Source: Streptomyces sp. CNQ-509 (lineage in GTDB: Bacteria > Actinomycetota > Actinomycetes > Streptomycetales > Streptomycetaceae). From it: a stretch of DNA of 64,000 nucleotides. Within the stretch, counting starts at the first letter, position 1. Every line of letters starts with the position of its first letter. A program made the position numbers and the translations under genes. Of the stretch, positions 43,824-51,129 are shown piece by piece. Where the stretch lies: contig NZ_CP011492.1 of NCBI RefSeq assembly GCF_001011035.1, forward strand, positions 1,867,501-1,931,500, given 5' to 3'. The notes below the pieces were generated by a model. It was not told where the DNA came from, did not search any database, and was given only the letters and a program-made list of their open reading frames with translations.

Positions 43824-44438
43824 ATGGCCGCAGAAGAACCGGTTATTCCCAAGTGCCACCACGAAACGCACGGTTCGCCGGGCGCCTGGCCCGCCGACGC
43901 CCACGCGGCGCTGCCGCACCGCATCCGCGGCGCCGGCATCCGGTATCGCGCCTGCCGCACCGGCCGGTGCACCGGCAGCCCCGGAGGCTGCCACCACCCC
44001 GCCCGTAGCGGCGGGCGATCGCAGCCCGCTTCCCGGGCCCGGCGGCCGATCCCGCTGGAGCCCGTGCACAAGCGGCAGTTCGCCCGCGACGCGGGTGAGG
44101 TCGGCCGGGCGCGCGACTTCGTCGCGGCGGCGCTCGGCGGCATCGCGTGCGCCGAGCTGCTCGCCGACATCCGGCTCTGCACCTCGGAGCTGGCCACCAA
44201 CGCCGTCCGGTACGGGCCGGCCGGCCGGGATTTCCTGGTCCGCGTCGTCACGCTGCACGACACGGTGCGGGTCGAGGTGCACGACACCGGCGACGGATGT
44301 CCGCGTACGCGCGCGCCGCGACACGACGACGACCACGGGCGGGGGCTCCTCGTCGTCGCCGCGCTCGCCGACGAGTGGGGCGTGGCCGAGCGGTCGGGAC
44401 CCGGGAAAGCCGTCTGGGCCGAGTTCGTCCTTCGGTGA
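43824..44438 (+). CDS. HATPase_c anti-sigma-factor-like ATP-binding protein
   Basis: The 204-residue protein has a Cys/His/Arg-rich N-terminus (CRTGRCTGSPGGCHHPARSG) and a C-terminal HATPase domain of the RsbW/SpoIIAB-like group. N-box ICTSELATNAVRYGPAG-like LCTSELATNAVRYGPAGRDF, VEVHDTGDGCP (G1 box), and HGRGLLVVAALADEWGVAER (G2) are visible. It could be an anti-sigma kinase. In Streptomyces it completes the WhiJ-type triad with XRE and DUF397 genes. AGGAG lies upstream. Confidence 0.86.
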   Translation: MAAEEPVIPKCHHETHGSPGAWPADAHAALPHRIRGAGIRYRACRTGRCTGSPGGCHHPARSGGRSQPASRARRPIPLEPVHKRQFARDAGEVGRARDFVAAALGGIACAELLADIRLCTSELATNAVRYGPAGRDFLVRVVTLHDTVRVEVHDTGDGCPRTRAPRHDDDHGRGLLVVAALADEWGVAERSGPGKAVWAEFVLR

Positions 44439-44497
44439 GGCCGCGGCGCTGTCCGCGCGGGGACCCCACCCGGGCGGGCGGCGGTGGAAACGCCGTC

Positions 44498-44775
44498 ATG
44501 ACCACAGCGGCGTGTGCGGACGGAAGCTGCACGGTCGTGGTGCAGAAGGGCACCGGGATCCCGGCGGTTCCCGGTCTCCGGCGGGACCGTTCCAGGTGAC
44601 CGGCGTGGGCGCCGAGGGCGTGGACCTGACGTCCACCGACGCGACGGGATTCACCTCCAGCCTCCTCGGCCAGCACCCCGACCAGGGCGGAGCCTCCACC
44701 ATCAACGAGTTGTCCATTGAGGTCGTCACCCTCACCGGGGACACCGCGAGGCTGCGGCTCTTCCCGGCGGAGCAG
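44498..44775 (+). pseudogene. Frameshifted small surface-type protein gene
   Basis: MTTAACADGSCTVVVQKGTG reads to a TGA at 44597. One base out of frame, GPFQVTGVGAEGVDLTSTDA, SLLGQHPDQGGASTI and LSIEVVTLTGDTARLRLFPA continue the same kind of short beta-rich protein known in Streptomyces. A one-base indel near 44580 explains the split. The second half has no stop before the convergent MFS gene end, so the 3' end is also disturbed. Confidence 0.5.
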
Positions 44776-44803
44776 GCAGCGCGCGTGCGCGACCGCCGCG
44801 GGG

Positions 44804-46096
44804 TCAGCCGGCGCCGTCCCGTCGGCGCCGCGCTCGCGCGTGGTCGGCGAGGATCAGCGGGACCGCGCACGTGGCGAGCGCGGCGCCGATCAGGCAGACC
44901 GCGGTGAGGTCCGCTCCCCGGTTGAGCACGGCTGCCGCGAGGACCGGCGTGCCGCTGATGCCCAGTTGGAAGGCCGAGACCGTGGTCGCACCGGCGAGGG
45001 TCGGCGCGTCCGCGGCGATCGCGAAGACGCGGCCGTAGACGGCGGGGTTGAGGACGAACGCCGCGACGCCGAGGACGAACACGACGGGAGTCACCGCCCA
45101 GGCGTGCCGTACCGCGACGGTCATCGCGAGCGACAGCACCGCGATCGCCGCGGTGCCGGTGAGCAGCGCGCGGTGGGGCCGCCGGTCCGAGATGCGGCCG
45201 CCGATCGAGAGGCCGGTGAAGGCGCCGACGCCGAAGAGGGCGAGGACGGCGGGGATCCAGACCTCCGGCAGGGCGGTGATCTCGGTGAGCATGGCCGCGA
45301 GGTAGTTGAACGTGATCATGTACGCGGCGGTGGTCAGGATCGTGATCGCGTAGATGCCCCACAGGTGCGGGTTGCGGATCGTGGCCAACTCCCGGGACAC
45401 GCCCGGCCGGACGTCCGCCGCCCCCGGGCCCGGCCGGGGGGCGGCGGGTATGCCGGCGAAGCAGCCGGCCATCCCCGCCAGCGTGAGGACGACGACGACC
45501 CAGAAGCCGCCCCGCCACTCGATGAAGTGGCTGAGCAGCGTCCCGGCAGGACCGCCGGCGATCATCGCCACGCTGAGCCCGCTGACCACGACGCCCGACG
45601 CGCGGGCGTTGCGGTCCGGGGTGACCAGGCCGATCGCGGTCACCGACGCCACGGCGAAGAAGCCCGCGTAGGCGATGCCGGAGACCACCCGGGTCAGCAG
45701 CAGGACCTCGTAGCCGCCCAGCAGCCCGACGGTGATCCCGGCGGCGAAGACGCCCTGCGTCGCCAGCAGCGCGGTACGCCGCGGCCAGCGGAGGCTGAGC
45801 ACCGCGAACGGCGGCCCGCCGAGCACGACGCCGAGGGCGAAAGCGGTGATCAGGAAGCCCGCCGAGGAGAGCGTGACGTCCAGGTCCGCGGCGACCGCGG
45901 GCAGCACGCCCGCGAGCAGGAACTCCGCGGTCCCCATGGCGAACAGGCTGAAGGCGAGCAGATACACCCCGGCGGGCAGCCGGTCCGGCCGCCCGCTCCC
46001 GGCGGCCGCCTCGTCCGCACGCCCCGGCCCCCGGCCGCCCCGCGCCTTCCCGGGACCTCCGGCCCCGGTGAATCCGTCGTCCTGCGCCGTCCGCAT
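44804..46096 (-). CDS. MFS transporter (12 TM, arabinose/sugar-efflux-like)
   Basis: The 430-residue protein has a charged N-terminus (1-~42), then 12 predicted helices. Features are VYLLAFSLFAMGTAEFLLAG, AFALGVVLGGPPFAVLSLRW PRR (motif A-like), and LTRVVSGIAYAGFFAVASVT. This pattern is close to the AraJ/YdhP (DHA1) efflux group. It is divergent from the XRE-cupin regulator at 46187, a likely controller. The export substrate is unknown. Confidence 0.86.
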   Translation of the reverse strand: MRTAQDDGFTGAGGPGKARGGRGPGRADEAAAGSGRPDRLPAGVYLLAFSLFAMGTAEFLLAGVLPAVAADLDVTLSSAGFLITAFALGVVLGGPPFAVLSLRWPRRTALLATQGVFAAGITVGLLGGYEVLLLTRVVSGIAYAGFFAVASVTAIGLVTPDRNARASGVVVSGLSVAMIAGGPAGTLLSHFIEWRGGFWVVVVLTLAGMAGCFAGIPAAPRPGPGAADVRPGVSRELATIRNPHLWGIYAITILTTAAYMITFNYLAAMLTEITALPEVWIPAVLALFGVGAFTGLSIGGRISDRRPHRALLTGTAAIAVLSLAMTVAVRHAWAVTPVVFVLGVAAFVLNPAVYGRVFAIAADAPTLAGATTVSAFQLGISGTPVLAAAVLNRGADLTAVCLIGAALATCAVPLILADHARARRRRDGAG

Positions 46097-46186
46097 GTCG
46101 ACCACCTCCGCGGGCAGCGTCCGGGCAGCAGTGCGGAAACGACAACTTCCGTTGCCGATTCCGGGACACGTCGGTTGACTGGGCCC

Positions 46187-46774
46187 ATGGACGACCAGCC
46201 CAGCGTCGGCGCCGTCATCGACCAGATCGCCCCCCGGCTGCGCCGCGCGCGCGAGACCAAGGGCGTCAGTCTCGCCACCCTCGCGCGCACCACCGGCATC
46301 TCGACCAGCACGCTGTCCCGGCTGGAGTCGGGCCGGCGCAAGCCGAGCCTCGAACTGCTCCTGCCGGTCACCGCGGCCCTCGGCGTCCCGCTCGACGAGA
46401 TCGTCGCAGCACCCCGCATCGTCGACCCGCGGGTGCGCCAGCAGCCCACCACGCGGGACGGCCGGGTGCTGATCCCGCTCTCCCGGCAGCAGGGCGAGCC
46501 ACGCGCCTACAAGATGACCATCCCGGCACACGACAAGGAACCCCATCTACGGACGCACGCCGGCCACGAATGGCTGTACGTGCTGCGCGGGCGCCTGCGG
46601 GTACGGCTCGCGGAGCGCGACTTCGTCATGACCGCCGGCGAAGCCGCCGAGTTCGACTGCCGGATCCCGCACTGGTTCGGCGCCGCGGGCCGCGGCCCCG
46701 TCGACGTACTGAGCCTCTTCGGCAAGTCCGGCGAGCGCATCCACCTCCGCACCGGCGGGGGCCGGAGGACCTAG
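46187..46774 (+). CDS. XRE-cupin regulator
   Basis: The 195-residue protein has an XRE HTH (residues ~17-70; LATLARTTGISTSTLSRLES, GRRKPSLELLLPVTAALGVP) and a C-terminal cupin sensor (HLRTHAGHEWLYVLRGRLRV, MTAGEAAEFDCRIPHWFGAA). This architecture senses a small molecule and controls nearby genes. It is divergent from the MFS gene across 90 bp and followed by an SDR; these are plausible targets. ATG 46187 was chosen. Confidence 0.88.
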   Translation: MDDQPSVGAVIDQIAPRLRRARETKGVSLATLARTTGISTSTLSRLESGRRKPSLELLLPVTAALGVPLDEIVAAPRIVDPRVRQQPTTRDGRVLIPLSRQQGEPRAYKMTIPAHDKEPHLRTHAGHEWLYVLRGRLRVRLAERDFVMTAGEAAEFDCRIPHWFGAAGRGPVDVLSLFGKSGERIHLRTGGGRRT

Positions 46775-46881
46775 GCCGAAGGTCTCGTTCCCCTGCCCGG
46801 CCCGCGTGTGATGGTGTCGACGTACCGATCACAGCAGGGCGGCAGGGCAGCACGGACACTCCAGGGGCGGCAGGCAACCAC

Positions 46882-47616
46882 ATGACCTTCGCAGGGCAAC
46901 GCGTCGTCATCACCGGTGCGTCCCGGGACTTCGGCCGGACTCTCGCCATCCGTTTCGCCCGGCGGGGTGCCGAGGTCTTCGTCTCCTCCCGCAGCCTGGC
47001 GGCGTCACGACGGGTGGCGGACGAGATCCGCGACCTGGGCCACACCCAGGTGCACGCCCTCGTCTGCGACCTGTCGGACCCCGCCTCGGTCCGCCGGTTC
47101 GCCGCCGACGTGGCGCAGCGCACCGACCGGGTGGACGTGCTGGTGAACAACGGCGCACGCTGGCTGGGCGGTCCTGATCTCCTCTCCGCCACCGACGAGG
47201 ACGTGATCGACACCGTCGCCGCCGGGGCGACCGGCACGATCCTCGTCGTCAAGCGCCTGCTGCCGCTGCTGCTCGCGTCCGACAGGCCGGACATCGTCAA
47301 CATGATCTCCGCCGCCGGGCTCCCGGCCCACCAGCGCTCCGACGCGCACGACGCCTTCTACGCCGCCAAGAGCGCACAGGCCGGCTTCGCCGACATCCTC
47401 TCCACCCGGCTACGGCCCCGGGGGGTGCGGGTCATCTCGCTCTACCCGCCGGACTTCAGCAACCCGGACCCGCTGTCCCCGGAGTGGGAGAGCACGCCGC
47501 GCGGCTCCGGCGACATGCTGACGGCCCACTCGGTGGCGGAGTGCGTCTTCTTCGCCCTCGGACAGCCCCGGGACTGCTTCATCAAGGCGTTCCACTTCGA
47601 ACAGGCATGCGGCTGA
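46882..47616 (+). CDS. SDR-family oxidoreductase
   Basis: The 244-residue protein has a short-chain dehydrogenase fold. The cofactor loop is VVITGASRDFGRTLA (TGxxxGxG variant with a D-F replacement), DVLVNNGARWLG is the NNAG block, S143 lies in NMISAAGLPAHQ, and Y160/K164 in AFYAAKSAQAGF. The catalytic triad is intact. The D-F in the Gly-rich loop is unusual and may shift cofactor preference. The gene ends 15 bp before the Tn3 transposon, so downstream co-transcription has been cut by the insertion. Confidence 0.85.
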   Translation: MTFAGQRVVITGASRDFGRTLAIRFARRGAEVFVSSRSLAASRRVADEIRDLGHTQVHALVCDLSDPASVRRFAADVAQRTDRVDVLVNNGARWLGGPDLLSATDEDVIDTVAAGATGTILVVKRLLPLLLASDRPDIVNMISAAGLPAHQRSDAHDAFYAAKSAQAGFADILSTRLRPRGVRVISLYPPDFSNPDPLSPEWESTPRGSGDMLTAHSVAECVFFALGQPRDCFIKAFHFEQACG

Positions 47617-47631
47617 AGGGCCGTCCGCCTC

Positions 47632-47681
47632 GGCCCTGTAGTCCCACCTCGGACACCCGGGAGCAAGTAACCCGTCGGTAG
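47632..47681 (+). repeat. Left terminal inverted repeat of Tn3 element
   Basis: Begins GGCCCTGTAGTCCCACCTCG and includes GGGAGCAAGTAACCCG. Complementary to 54185-54234 with four mismatches. The resolvase stop codon lies 3 bp inside it. Confidence 0.92.
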
Positions 47682-47684
47682 CTT

Positions 47685-48287
47685 TCAGGGCTTCGCGGCG
47701 GTGGTCTTCTTCGGCTGGCGGGGGACAGTCTTGGTCTTGTCGAGGTGGCCGTACACCGTCGACCGGGGCACGCCGAACATGTCGGCGATCTGCTGGACGG
47801 TCTTCTCCCGCTCATCGTAGAGCCGTTGGGCGAGTGCGGCCTGGTCCTCGGTGAGCTTCGGCCGGCGCCCGCCGACCCGGCCTCGGGCCCGCGCGGAGGC
47901 AAGCCCGTCGTTGGTGTTCGCCACAATCAGTTCGCGCTGGAGCTCGGCGAGGACGGAGAGCATGCCGAACATCGCGCGGCCCTCCATGGTGGAGGTGTCG
48001 ATGCCCTGCTCGATGACGTGCAGGCCGATGCCGCGCTCGCGCAGATCGGCGCCGAGGGTCACCAGGTGGAGGACGGAGCGGGAGAGCCGGTCAAGCCGGG
48101 TGACCTTGAGAGTGTCGCCCTCGCGCAGCAGCTGCATGACGAGATCGAGCTTCGGGCGGGACGCCTTCGCGCCGCTCGCGGAGTCGACGTGGATGTGGTC
48201 GCGGTCGACGCCGGCCCGCAGCAGGGCATCGATCTGGTGATCGGGGTTCTGGTCGGCGGTCGAGACCCGCGCGTAGCCGATGAGCAT
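47685..48287 (-). CDS. tnpR: Tn3-type serine resolvase
   Basis: The 200-residue protein has a serine-recombinase domain: nucleophile S9 in GYARVSTADQNPDHQ, and catalytic arginines in KVTRLDRLSRSVLHLV and TMEGRAMFGMLSVLAE. A C-terminal HTH follows (QQIADMFGVPRSTVYGHLDK). It resolves transposition cointegrates at res. The Lys/Pro tail PRQPKKTTAAKP is short. ATG 48287 is preferred; a longer start at 48323 would run into the res site. It appears intact, unlike the transposase. Confidence 0.92.
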   Translation of the reverse strand: MLIGYARVSTADQNPDHQIDALLRAGVDRDHIHVDSASGAKASRPKLDLVMQLLREGDTLKVTRLDRLSRSVLHLVTLGADLRERGIGLHVIEQGIDTSTMEGRAMFGMLSVLAELQRELIVANTNDGLASARARGRVGGRRPKLTEDQAALAQRLYDEREKTVQQIADMFGVPRSTVYGHLDKTKTVPRQPKKTTAAKP

Positions 48288-48288
48288 G

Positions 48289-48409
48289 TGTCGGAATCTA
48301 TCGTCCGGACCGTCTGTCGACACTCAGGGAGTCGATCACGAACCCGCGGGTGAGCACTGTCGGAAACTCGCGTCGGAAATCAACGTCGGTGAACGGTCGT
48401 TTGCCGACA
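48289..48409. promoter_or_regulatory. res-like resolution sites
   Basis: Site I candidate: TGTCGGAATC...GTCTGTCGACA (48289-48322, 34 bp) with inverted TGTCGG/TCGACA ends. A second block, TGTCGGAAACTCGCGTCGG...TTTGCCGACA (48358-48409), has matching ends. The location immediately upstream of tnpR is standard for Tn3 res. Subsite boundaries are inferred. Confidence 0.65.
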
Positions 48410-48454
48410 CTCCGGTTGGGCCTTGCAGGCTGTTCGCCGCCGCACGTGTGAAGG

Positions 48455-48967
48455 TCAGGTTGTGGCCTGGGTCCCGCAGTCTTCCGGCAGTAGGGCCAGG
48501 AGCTGCTGCGTGTGGCCGGGCAGCTCGACTTCTGCGAGGCCGGTGATGAGGTCCCTCAGGGGTACGGGCTGGTCGACCAGGACTTTGCCGTTGGACAGGA
48601 GCAGGGCGGGCACCAGAGTGTCGAGTTCGGTCTCGCTGAGCATCGGTCCGCCGAGTGCGCACAGGGCGTCTGCCTGGAGACGGATGCGGTCGCGGAGCCC
48701 TGCGTTGCCGCCGGCGAGCGTGATGACGCGGTCGAGTGTCCAGGTGTCCTGCGCTGTGCGGTTGTCGTACGTCGTGGTTGCTCCCGTGGCGGCGGAGGAG
48801 ACGGCGGTGATGGTGGCGGCGTTGACGAGGGCGACGTGCGCCAGGATCTGGTCGGCGTTCCACTCGCCGGCCGGTGGGGCGGGGCTCGTATCACCGGATT
48901 CGGCCACGGTGGTGGCAGCGTTCAGCAGTGCTCGGTAGGCGTCACGGAGCGGGGTGGTGTCCATCAT
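48455..48967 (-). CDS. DinB-fold/TIGR03086-like protein (transposon cargo)
   Basis: The 170-residue protein begins MMDTTPLRDAYRALLNAATT and shows WNADQILAHVALVNAATITA and GHTQQLLALLPEDCG, patterns of the DinB/MDMPI-like four-helix superfamily. The usual metal-ligand triple is only partly visible, so it may be degenerate or a binding protein. It is the last gene of the cargo, 214 bp after DUF899; the intervening stretch shows no gene. Function unknown. Confidence 0.68.
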   Translation of the reverse strand: MMDTTPLRDAYRALLNAATTVAESGDTSPAPPAGEWNADQILAHVALVNAATITAVSSAATGATTTYDNRTAQDTWTLDRVITLAGGNAGLRDRIRLQADALCALGGPMLSETELDTLVPALLLSNGKVLVDQPVPLRDLITGLAEVELPGHTQQLLALLPEDCGTQATT

Positions 48968-49181
48968 GGTCTTCTTCCTTCTGCGGGTGTGTGCGGAGTG
49001 GATACGGAACAGGTATGGCGGATGCCGGTTCAGGCGGGCGCACGGTAGATCTACCTTGGCGCCTGCGGGAGGCTCGTGTCACTCGCAGTGCCCGGTCGCG
49101 TAGCGGACGGCGCGCGTGTCCTGCGGACGAGGCGCGTCAAGCGGGCGCAGCGCCCTGCCAGATGCTGCTCTTCGGCGTCTG

Positions 49182-50045
49182 TCAGTGGCAACGGTGGGGC
49201 GGATCCGGTGGTGGCTCTGGGGTGCCGAGGTCGTCGGAGCGTCCGGCTTGGAGTCGCGGCCACTGGGCGGCGGGGCGTCCGCCCGGCCACGTCGGCACGG
49301 GTGGCCATTCGGGCGAGCCGCTGTTGGTCCTGGTGTTGGAGCACTGCTGCGGCCAGTTGGGGGGTGAGTCCTCCCATGGCTCCTGGCGTCCGTACACGGT
49401 GAGGTCCATGAGCGCGTAACTATAGTCCTTCGCCTCGACGCCGCGGCGGGTCGTCCAGTAGGTCTCGAAGATGCGGTTGCCGTCGCGGAGGTAGCACACC
49501 AGGTGGAACAAGCCGATCTTGCGCCCGACCAGGAGTGGGTCGAGGGACGGTAGCGCCGAGTACCACGGCATGCGCCAGTCCATGAACTCGCGGTAGCGGA
49601 GGCTCTGGTCGTAGGACGCCTGGGGCTCGACCTCCTCGACGGCGTCGTTGCGGCCCTGGCAGAAGACGGCGTAGGTGATGTCGCGGGAATGGAGGTAGGA
49701 CAGCTCGGCGACCTGGGTGGTGTAGAACGTGCAGCCTACGCACTGCTCGGCCGCGGGCCGTCGGGGGTCCCGCATGAAGTAGTAGGCGATGAGCTGCTGG
49801 CGTCCTTCGAACGCGTCGAGCAAGGTCACCGGCCCGAGTGGCCCGAGCAGCTCAAGGTCGGCGTCCACCTCGACCATGGGCAGGCGCCGTCGGGCCGCGG
49901 CGATCGCGTCGGCTTCCCGGGTGTGCGCCTTCTCCCGTGCGCGCAGCCGGTCCAGTTCGGCCTGGAAGCTGCGGCGGTCGACCACGGTAGGCATGACAGG
50001 CGCGGCGGGGGAGTGAGGTGCGTGGGCGCCTTCCCGATTACTCAT
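49182..50045 (-). CDS. DUF899 thioredoxin-fold protein (transposon cargo)
   Basis: The 287-residue protein has the DUF899 blocks LIAYYFMRDPRRPAAEQCVG, CTFYTTQVAELSYLHSRDIT, and SYDQSLRYREFMDWRMPWYS. The C-terminus is a Pro/Trp-rich extension (~225-287). ATG 50045 follows GGAG at 5 bases and is preferred over GTG 50051. DUF899 proteins often travel with ArsR/SRPBCC genes, as here. No enzyme activity is assigned. Confidence 0.85.
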   Translation of the reverse strand: MSNREGAHAPHSPAAPVMPTVVDRRSFQAELDRLRAREKAHTREADAIAAARRRLPMVEVDADLELLGPLGPVTLLDAFEGRQQLIAYYFMRDPRRPAAEQCVGCTFYTTQVAELSYLHSRDITYAVFCQGRNDAVEEVEPQASYDQSLRYREFMDWRMPWYSALPSLDPLLVGRKIGLFHLVCYLRDGNRIFETYWTTRRGVEAKDYSYALMDLTVYGRQEPWEDSPPNWPQQCSNTRTNSGSPEWPPVPTWPGGRPAAQWPRLQAGRSDDLGTPEPPPDPPHRCH

Positions 50046-50077
50046 GGTCACTCCGTGAAAGGGGATTGCCGGAAGGG

Positions 50078-50431
50078 TTACTGCGCGTCCCGCTCGGCCG
50101 CCTCCGCGATGCGCTTGATCCTTGCCAGTCGGCGATCCCAGTCGGATGCGAGCGCGGCCATCCAGCGGGCCGTGGCATCCAGCGCCTCGGAGCGCACCGC
50201 ATACCGCACCTCACGTCCGACCTTCACGCTGCCGACCAGCCCGGCCGCATCGAGAACAGCCAGGTGCTTGACCACCGCCTGACGCGAGATCGGAAGCCCG
50301 CCGGCGAGCGTGGTCGCGGTGGCCTGGCCACGTGCGGAGAGCAGGTCCAACATCTGACGACGGGTCGGGTCGGCCAGGGCGGCCAGGACGCTGTCGACGA
50401 CCTCACCGTCCGCGGGAGGTTGATCCACCAC
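50078..50431 (-). CDS. ArsR-family repressor (transposon cargo)
   Basis: The 117-residue winged-helix regulator shows VLAALADPTRRQMLDLLSAR, GGLPISRQAVVKHLAVLDAA, and LVGSVKVGREVRYAVRSEAL. No metal-binding CxC motif is visible, so it belongs to the SRPBCC-linked group that is not metal sensing. GTG 50431 starts 7 bp after the SRPBCC stop. The palindrome near 50904 is its probable operator. Confidence 0.9.
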   Translation of the reverse strand: MVDQPPADGEVVDSVLAALADPTRRQMLDLLSARGQATATTLAGGLPISRQAVVKHLAVLDAAGLVGSVKVGREVRYAVRSEALDATARWMAALASDWDRRLARIKRIAEAAERDAQ

Positions 50432-50438
50432 GGTGGGG

Positions 50439-50873
50439 TCACTCAGCCCGGGCGGTGAGAGCCGCGAGGCATTGCTCCCATCCGGCGGTGTGGTCGTTGA
50501 TCACGTTGCGACGGTTGTCCTCCGACGTCGGCAGAGCGGCGAACCCGCTCTCCACGACGCGCAGCCGGGTGCCGTCGCCCTCAGGCGTCAGGGTGAACTC
50601 CACGAGCGTGGAGTTGTCCTCGCGCAGTTCCTCGCCGGGGAACGCACTCACCCACCGATACGCCAGATACTTCGGCGGATCGGCCTTCTCCACGCGCATC
50701 GGGAAGTCGCCGTGTTCCGAGTGCCGGGCCACCAGGGATTGGCCTGCCGCGGCCTGCGTGCCACGGATGCTCTCATCGTCGGTTGCCCAGAACCCGGGCT
50801 CGGCCACCAGCGGCCAGACCTTCTCCGGCGCTGCCGCGATCACGATCTCACGCTCGATGCGGTCACCAGTCAT
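50439..50873 (-). CDS. SRPBCC (AHSA1-like) domain protein (transposon cargo)
   Basis: The 144-residue protein is a Bet v1-like helix-grip: EREIVIAAAPEKVWPLVAEP, PKYLAYRWVSAFPGEELRED, TLVEFTLTPEGDGTRLRVVE SGF, and a C-terminal helix HTAGWEQCLAALTARAE. Such proteins bind hydrophobic ligands and are usually paired with ArsR repressors. Here it is first in the operon, with the operator palindrome 30 bp upstream of its ATG. Function unknown. Confidence 0.88.
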   Translation of the reverse strand: MTGDRIEREIVIAAAPEKVWPLVAEPGFWATDDESIRGTQAAAGQSLVARHSEHGDFPMRVEKADPPKYLAYRWVSAFPGEELREDNSTLVEFTLTPEGDGTRLRVVESGFAALPTSEDNRRNVINDHTAGWEQCLAALTARAE

Positions 50874-50903
50874 GGCGTACTCCTTCGTTTCTGCGGATCC
50901 AAT

Positions 50904-50957
50904 GTGCAACTTTAGAGTTGCACAGCAGTGAGGTGCTGCGTAACCCCAGAGTTGCAC
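50904..50957. promoter_or_regulatory. ArsR-type operator upstream of SRPBCC gene
   Basis: GTGCAACT-TTAG-AGTTGCAC (50904-50923) is a perfect 8-bp palindrome. A further half-site, AGTTGCAC, lies at 50950-50957. Position just upstream of the cargo operon suggests autorepression by the ArsR protein. Confidence 0.7.
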
Positions 50958-51129
50958 TTTCTTGAATCAGAAGCCGCTCCGGCACGCCTCGGCGGGCCGG
51001 TCTCGTGCCCGCGGCCATCGAGCAACAGTGGCCACCGGCTGGCAACCATCGGCCCGCATGTCCCTCCGTCAATCGAGAATGCGGCAAGACACCACGACAC
51101 CACCTGCGGCGGCAGCCTTCTGGGCTGGC

